64,000 nt of DNA, taken from contig JXTB01000106.1 in assembly GCA_002914805.1 (NCBI GenBank), positions 244,710-308,709 of the forward strand, given 5' to 3'. Source of the stretch: Parasponia andersonii (taxonomy: Eukaryota > Streptophyta > Magnoliopsida > Rosales > Cannabaceae). A model generated the notes under the pieces. The model searched no databases. It worked only from the letters and a program-made list of their open reading frames with translations, and had not been told where the DNA came from. Position numbers and translations under genes: made by a program. This document shows, piece after piece, positions 57,391-64,000 of this stretch. Every line of letters begins with the position of its first letter. The first letter of the stretch is position 1.

Positions 57391-59650
57391 ACATCATTGT
57401 ATGTATATTATGTGTGTCTATTGTATTACTCATATATATTTTTATACACTTTTTTGATACGGTTTGCTACATATATAATTACATTATTCTTCGTCAAAAG
57501 AAACGGTCCATTATTGACAACTAGAAATACTTTTGTTATGGAAAGTTCTATTGCCACACTTATTTTTTTCTCTCCTCACCCTTATTCTAAATAAACCCCT
57601 TATAACATATTAAAATTTTAAAATTTTCTTTGCCCACATCTTTTAGATTTTCATTGGCTCCTAAATTACCCTTTTTGAAAGAACATATAAAATTTCTTTG
57701 TCCACTCATGTAATATAATTTCTTCTCATAATTTCTTAAAACCCTAACAATTTTCTTTTCTTCTCAGTATATGACCCACAAGCTATGCTTATAAAACAGA
57801 AAATAATTTAAAAAAGAAAAAGAAATAAGAAACGATACTTTACTGACTGTGGATGCCAAAGTCTGCACTTAATAATGATAATTAAAATAAAAAAAAGACC
57901 AATCTAAAATTGCATATGGCAAAGCAGGCAATAAAGCTTAAAAAGAGGGGAAAAAGAAAAACTTCAGTAAGTATACAATGTATATCATAGGGAATCACTT
58001 GGAGATAACGCTGAATGTAAACTTAGTAGTTTAGAATTAAATTTATCAAAGAAAACCATTTGTTCGTTATGGCCATATAATTGACGAGTTTCTTAAAATA
58101 ATAATAATAAAAAAAATTAAAATTGAATCGCAGGTGAATTGAAATCTTCAAAATTCACAACTAATTCATTTATGATTGTAAAATTTTAAAACTACTTACA
58201 TACTATTTTGATATCTTGACATTTGCTCTATGAGTGTTCTACTAGAAGTGTAATAAAAAACATGATTTCATTTTTATTGTTAAATGTGTCCATTTATGTC
58301 ATTTTGTATATAAGTATTTTTGACTAAAAAAATTGAAAAAGAGGTGAGAATGGAAAAAGAAAAAGAAAAAAAGGTGACAATAAAACTTCCATTTTGTTAT
58401 TTATGGTTTTCTTTTTAAAGGCTGAAAGTGAGTTATCGGTTCTATTTTTTTTTTTTTTTTTGATAATCGAGTTATGAGTACTGTATCATCTATATGAAAT
58501 ATCATTTGTAATGATGTTGTTTTCTAAACAATGCCGCATTCATAGACATGTAGTTTTCATAATGATAGGATTAGTACTAATTCATGATATTGTTGATGGA
58601 CGGCAATAACATGTCTTTTTTTACCTTTCTGGTGCTTATGAGCTATGATGACTGTTTGTACATGATTTCTCTGTAATTACCATTTGAAACTTCGTCTTGA
58701 TGCCCTGACAAAAAATAATTTCATTTTGATACAATATGTCGTTTGTTGGCAACTTGTTTTTCGATTATGTCGTCAATTTGGTCTCCGGTTTCATACGTCT
58801 TCAATATCATATTATCCAATACGACATGCCGTTCTTAATTTACTTGGTTTTTGAGCTAATTCTCCGAATCTCCACAGCGTGCTGCAAACTAAAGGCTTTC
58901 TTAAAAACAAAATACATGCCCAAACACTCCTACTCAATACTGCACATCCTATTAGGCAGACGAGGTCTTAAAATAGAATTATGATAGAGGTACAAATTTT
59001 ACGCTTAATGATGTGGTATGCTTGTTAACCACCCATACTCATTTTACAAAGGTAGTTTAAAAGCATACCACATAATGTAACTTCTAAAATACATGTTCCG
59101 TATATCCCTAGTATTAGTCCCTGAAAAAGGCTATGGAGTATAGAACTTTGGACATATCCTAAAAGATCTTCGTTGCAGTACCAAACCCATTATTGGTTTC
59201 TCTTTGTCTATACATCATGAATAGCTAGTTCACTTGAGAATATAAAATGAGGGAGGTAAATAATAAAAAAATTAGTGGGATAATTAATAATAACAAATAT
59301 ATATTATCTATATATTTTGCACAACTAATTAATGTGCGAGAACTAATTTGTGCTGTCACAGTATAGAATTGTCAAACGTGTTGTACTTGTTACAATGTGT
59401 TATGCTAGCACAACTCGACGCAGACTCCTTGATATATATTACATCTATGATACCAAATCATTCCAATTAATCGACCACTCATATATATGGATCAAATAAT
59501 CAGTGTAACAAATTATAGATCATATATATTATTCCCAAAATTAAACAATCAAATAGTACATCACTCGTAACAACCAAGTAATCAGCTTAATGAATCATAA
59601 ACAGACAAGATCAAAAAACATAATACACTATTATAGCATAGAATAATTAA
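57391..59650. other. Intergenic DNA downstream of the third phytocyanin gene
   Basis: AT-rich, no gene recognised. The open frames at 57228-57594 and 58736-58984 encode hydrophobic, low-complexity peptides without a family. A T tract lies at 58446-58461. Confidence 0.5.
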
Positions 59651-60478
59651 TCAATAATTCAAGAAAAAAGTAACAAAAGTGGCAAGAGAAAACGCGAAGA
59701 AGGCCCCGATATTGCGGAATGAAGAAGCAGAGTTGTCCCACCATTTTTGTTCCATGCTTATAGTGACTTTTTGTCCAAAGGACTTACAGTGGTCAGTAAC
59801 GGTGCAAATGAAGTAGCGAGTGTTGTTGGTTGTCAAGGTGATACTTGCTGGGCTGGTCTGGTAGATGGTTCCATTGATAGGGTTTGTTGTGTTGCAGCTA
59901 TCGTAATCGGCCTCTGACACTTCCGCAACGTTGTGGTTGCCGCTCCATTGGAACACTGGACAAAAGCCACATAAGAAAATTAGACGAATGTACAAATTGT
60001 GTCTCTAATTAGAAAAGTTATTATAGTATAATAACAACACACTAATAAAGGTATCAAATTATATAAAATTGGTCGTAACTACTAACTAGATATTAGGACT
60101 CACCTTTTTATTTATGTATGTATGTGACCCTAGCTACACTCTAGATGTACCTATAAGCATTTTTCTGACTTATATTTAAGTAATACAAGTTATTATATAT
60201 GTTGTTTCAAACGAAACCTTCAAATATATAAGAACTAGTAGAATATGAATAAGATAAGTGCAATAATTAGGTGTTGTATGTAATGCAATTTTAATAAACA
60301 TACCAATTACATCGCCTATATCAAAGCTCTTGGTTCTAGCCCAAGTGGAGTAGGCAACGTTGCCAGCCGGAGGGAGGGTCCAACCCAAACTGTCTCCCAC
60401 AGTGTAAGTATCCGCAGCTGCAACCTTCAATAGGGTCACCGCCATCACAACAAGCAAACACCCTGTCACGCTAGCCAT
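59651..60478 (-). CDS. Phytocyanin, Gln type, with a one-residue insertion in the ligand loop
   Basis: Exon 1 is 60478-60304 and exon 2 is 59955-59651, with a 348-bp phase-1 intron (donor GTATGT, acceptor TTTTGTCCAG). The protein has 159 residues. MASVTG at 60478 was chosen as start because it sits in AAAATGGC and aligns with the other members; in-frame Mets at 60493 and 60517 are alternatives. The signal peptide is cleaved near AAA-D (residue 22). The domain starts DTYTVGDSLGW. Ligands are His66, Cys109 and His114; the likely fourth ligand is Gln120, eleven residues after the Cys instead of ten, because the loop reads HCKSFGQK rather than HCxxGQK. Disulphide Cys79-Cys115. A very short linker and hydrophobic tail (from about residue 140) suggest a GPI anchor. 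Confidence 0.87.
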
Positions 60479-60605
60479 TTTTTGGTTCTTCATGATTATG
60501 TATGTGTTCGTTCCCACAGGTCGTCCCTTGTTCTTTTCTAATGAAAGTGAACAAAGTACTTTAGCTCTATTGATTTTGGTATTGGACGCTTTGAATTGTG
60601 ATTCT

Positions 60606-60615
60606 TATATATATA
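60606..60615 (-). promoter_or_regulatory. TATA box of the third phytocyanin gene
   Basis: A TATATATATA run about 130 bp upstream of the chosen start codon, similar in position to that of the first gene. Confidence 0.55.
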
Positions 60616-60619
60616 GAAG

Positions 60620-61925
60620 AAATTAATCGTATAATTAATTAATTATCTCCCTTGAAAAGTTATGTACGTTGAATACTTGATAAGAAATATTCTTTCAAAA
60701 TGGGCGACTGTCTATATTTAATTAATCATGGAAATCTAGAAGGGTTTGACCAAAGACTTAGAGTCTCCTTTATAAGAATCTTTCTTTTTTTCTTTTTTTT
60801 TTTCTGTTCTTCCTTAGACTAATTATTTCATCGTTCCTTTTCTAGTGTGGAAGCAAAGGTGAAAGATAACATGTGATTTCCAGGAAAGAGATCATTGGTG
60901 TGAACTAAAGAAACCAATATCATGTGGTTGTTCTAATGATTCTTCTAGTGACTTTACTTTTATCAGCTCCCTCTTGGTGATTTGATAATTATAAATAGGA
61001 AAGAGAAATAGATGGTAGAACTATTGATATTGCTTTAATATGATCTCTTGGCTTACATCAATATAACTTATAGAATAACACAATCCAATCGTTAAATTTC
61101 TACTTGTGCTAACTAATTATTGCTGTTATTAATTAATATCATAAAATCTATCAATACTATTTCACTTTTTTTTTTTCAAATGTCATTATAAAAATAATGG
61201 TAAACTAAAATTTTTTTTTTTTTTCAAATGTCATTATAAAAATAATGGTAAACTAAAAAAAAAAAACATACCTTAAAGGTTAGGTGTTTTGTAACTTAAA
61301 TTCTAATGTTTGAACTCTACGAAATAATACCTTAGTTGACCTTTTGAATAATTTTAACTGATAAAAGATAATAATATCCTAAAAATTAAAGAGAATAATA
61401 ATGATTAATTCAGTTTTAATAGAGAATATTATTGTTTTTTTCGTTACTAAAATTAGTTAAAAAAATAATACAAGCTACTAATTTTTAGAAATTCTTAATT
61501 TTACAGTATCATTTTGCAAAGTCCAAACTTCAAAATATAAATTGCATAATACTTAGATTTTAGAATATTTTTTTGCAGTTTACCTAGAGTAATGACACAT
61601 AGATCGTGAATTTATCACTCAGATTACAAGATATTTCTCTATAAAGATTTGTTATAGCTACAAACGCACCTGACGTTATCAAAGTTGTCCATCACAATGA
61701 GACCAAACACATTTGTGATTGAGTTTCTTTCTCTATATCTTAAAGTGCAATAATTTCACATTAGGGGCGTAACAAAGTAGGGTAAATCATTTAAGTTATA
61801 ATAATATCAGGTGAATAATTGAATTCTCAATCAAGCAAACCCAAAAATCATAGTAGATTATAACCATATTGTTCTTCCTTTGGTACATAAAAACGTATCT
61901 TAATTGGCCTTTCAAAAAAAAAAAA
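60620..61925. other. Upstream region of the third phytocyanin gene
   Basis: AT-rich, no gene seen. It contains T/C-rich tracts (60781-60804) and the 48-bp duplication listed next. Confidence 0.5.
61166..61261. repeat. Near-perfect 48-bp tandem duplication
   Basis: TCAAATGTCATTATAAAAAT, then AATGGTAAACTAAAA, starts at 61176 and again at 61224, each preceded by a T tract. Confidence 0.9.
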
Positions 61926-61929
61926 AGCT

Positions 61930-62651
61930 TTTTATTACTAAAACTCTTTAAACTCAAAATAATTCAGTAAAATTAACCCTGAACTCAATTTTTTAGAGCA
62001 AAACTCTCCGAACTCAGAACAATTTAATAAAATTAACCTTAAACTCAATTTTTTAATACAAAACTCCTAGAAGTCCTCAAATATTAGAGCAAAATCTCCT
62101 GACTTCCCCTAATATTAGTTTTGTTAGGAAAAAAAAGAATATTTATGTTAGTTTTTCTTATTGTTAAGTCATTATTTTCTTATTTATGACTTTTACGTCC
62201 TTAATATTATTTTTTATTTTCCCCAATTGTTTTTATTTTTATTTTTTAAAATAATAATTTCTCTTTATTTCTAATTTTATCATTGTTGATTGACAACTTA
62301 TTCCAATAAAATTTTTTCTTGTTAGATTTTTTGGAATAAAATATTTTTAATATTAAAAAAGATTGACGTGAAATAATAATATTGAAGACTTAAAAGTCAT
62401 AAATAAGAGAATAAGGACTTAACAATTAAAAAAAACTAATATAAACATTTTTTTATAACAAAACTAATATTAGAAGACTTCAAGGGATTTTGTTCTAATA
62501 TTTGAGGCCTTTAAGAGATTTTGCCCTAAAAAATTGACTTCAAGGTTAATTTTATTAAATTGATCAGTGTTCAAGGATTTTGATTTAAAAAATTGAGTTC
62601 AAGGCTAATTTAATGAATTATTCTAAGTTCAGAAAATTTTAGTAATAAAAA
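61930..62651. repeat. 0.7-kb fold-back repeat (two ~300-bp inverted arms)
   Basis: The left arm (61930-62235) is matched in reverse by 62340-62651. TTTTTATTACTAAAA, AACTCAATTTTTTA, CTCAAATATTAGA(G/A)CAAAATC, CTAATATTAGTTTTGTTA and TTATTTATGACTTTTA occur in order on one side and reversed on the other. About 100 bp of AT-rich spacer separates the arms. Each arm also contains two related internal boxes. It fits a MITE or fold-back element with very long inverted repeats. No clear target duplication could be fixed in the AT-rich flanks. Confidence 0.8.
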
Positions 62652-63888
62652 CCCAAATATATATATATATATATATATAGTGCATCAATATTGTTTTATA
62701 AGTCGGTGATGTATGTCTTTTCATAATAAAAAGAAAAAAAAAATACTAAATAATGAGTAATTATTTTTATTATTTTTTTTAATTATTCAAATTATAATAG
62801 TCATTAGATCATGATACAACGGTTAAAAAAAATACTTATTAAAAAAAAATATCTAATTCTCTATGATCAATTAATAAATCCGTAAATGCTAATTGTTCAA
62901 TTCTATAGTTTTGTTCAATAAGGTTATGAAAGTATAACGACGCGATAGAAGGATGGTCGTCAATATAATTTATTAAGACAACAAATAAATCAGACAAAAA
63001 AAAATAAGATAGTAAATGTTGGGATTTTGAGAAAAATATTGATAAATTCTTTAGCAGCCAAAGAAGGAAAGTAAAGCTGCTAAATTTGACTCCGTACGTA
63101 CAAAATGGAAACATTGTCCAAGAAGTGAGAAGTAATGGACAGTGCGTATTCTCAGTATGTATATATATATATTGGGTGATATTAATACTGCTTGAGTTCA
63201 TTATCAGTTTTTTTTTCTCTTGAAAAAAAAAAACAAAAAATTCCGTATTTGTTGTCTGCCTCACCATGTCAAACGGCGCAATTTTCCAAACAGATTATTT
63301 TATCTTGTTAGGCAGAGATTGACCGATGTAATTATTTAAGATGTAGATGCCTAGCTACGCGTTAGGATACATATCAAATGTCATTTTAAGTTTTTTTTTG
63401 GGGGGGTTAAATGCAATAAAACATTCTAAATTATGCATTTTCTGTAATTCATACCCCAAATTTTAAGTTTTATAATTTATAAAACTATACCTTCAAGTTT
63501 CAACTACTTAAAAAATAATATGCTTGTGTTTAGAAAATGATGAATTTACCTCTCATTAAGCACTAAGATTGAATTTAGATTTGGTTATTCTTGTTTGTAT
63601 TAAAATTTTGCATTTCGTTCGTGTTGATACCAAAAATTGGTACAACAACACGAATAGTATTTTGTAATAAAATGACAAAAATCTAGTAAACATAATCGAT
63701 TTATAGTGATTCAGTTAAAGAATTAATTAACCTACGCCTACTGTAATCAATCTTATTAAGAATAAACACTATTTACAAAAAATCAAGATCTATCAAGAAT
63801 AAAGATCGGAATATGAAGGCCAAAGATCTCCTCTTTCAGTATTTTTTAGGGATCTCTTTATAGTTGAAAAAGTGTTATTTACTTTTAT
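62652..63888. other. AT-rich DNA without a recognised gene
   Basis: It contains an (AT)n tract at about 62660-62680. The 142-codon frame on the - strand (62839-63267) has no recognisable domain and a composition typical of chance AT-rich frames. A GGGTTAAATGCAATAAAAC block at 63404 resembles the ends of the two MITEs, but no matching second end was found. Confidence 0.45.
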
Positions 63889-64000
63889 TGTGTGGTCTAA
63901 AATCCTATGTCAGGTCGCATGAGTAAGATTAAGTGCGACATCTTCCGAAAGAGTTACGTGCGGCCTCCTCCGAATAAGTTAAGTGCGACCAGAATGAGAA
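63889..64000 (+). mobile_element. Start of a second copy of the 1.7-kb LTR, cut by the window edge
   Basis: TGTGTGGTCTAAAATCCTATGTCAGG-like start (compare 1718), with the same series of GTGCGAC(C/A) boxes and CCTCCTCCGAATAA, in the same orientation. The rest lies beyond base 64000. It may belong to a full element or another solo LTR. Confidence 0.7.

Noticed and set aside
60479..60517. Upstream Met codons for the third phytocyanin (60517, 60493)
   Set aside because: The extra N-terminal residues are polar and would precede the signal peptide; MASVTG has the better start context and aligns with the paralogues.
62839..63267. 142-codon - strand frame as a gene
   Set aside because: Low-complexity, Phe/Leu/Ser-rich, no domain, no supporting splice or promoter pattern.
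63400..63640. Third Mutator-type MITE
   Set aside because: One end (GGGTTAAATGCAATAAAAC) resembles the two MITEs, but no inverted partner or 9-bp flanking duplication was found.

Overview
The window is nuclear DNA of a flowering plant, almost certainly a eudicot. It is AT-rich, has small GT-AG introns, carries plant-only gene families (phytocyanins, a KIX8/KIX9-type adaptor) and is more than half transposon-derived. The species cannot be told from the sequence. There is one ambiguous base (n) at 4158.

Host genes. One gene on the + strand (4891-6576, four coding exons) encodes a KIX-domain protein with an EAR motif, of the type that in Arabidopsis (KIX8/KIX9) links PEAPOD to TOPLESS. Three genes on the - strand (10081-13593, 37595-40466, 59651-60478) form a dispersed tandem array of two-exon phytocyanins: secreted, probably GPI-anchored blue-copper proteins. 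All three share one phase-1 intron position but differ in intron length (2991, 2383 and 348 bp) and in the fourth copper ligand (Gln, Met, and Gln displaced by one residue).

Mobile DNA. Left to right: the end of a Mutator-like element running off the window (1-475); a Mutator-type MITE with perfect 9-bp target duplications (995-1378); a probable Copia solo LTR (1718-2317), whose 5' part recurs at the right edge (63889-64000); a second Mutator-type MITE (about 8980-9494); a 12.5-kb Ty3/gypsy element of the Tat type on the - strand (14433-26963); a 2.2-kb solo-LTR-like repeat (27638-29835); a complete 6.1-kb Mutator-like element with 9-bp target duplications, a decayed transposase and a DUF1985-type cargo gene (30108-36233); an unresolved nest of old LTR-like repeats in inverted arrangement (about 45771-57390); and a 0.7-kb near-perfect fold-back repeat (61930-62651).

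The Tat element is the richest object. Between integrase and its 3' LTR it carries a hypervariable zone with a 112-bp tandem array and a 74-bp hairpin-bearing array, and then an intron-containing gene on the opposite strand with a gypsy-type 'Transposase_28'-like N-terminus. Most premature stops in the element are TAG where CAG is expected, which fits C-to-T decay at methylated CHG sites.

I found no tRNA, rRNA, CRISPR array or wholly new protein system. Much of the remaining DNA is AT-rich and shows only short duplications and simple repeats.
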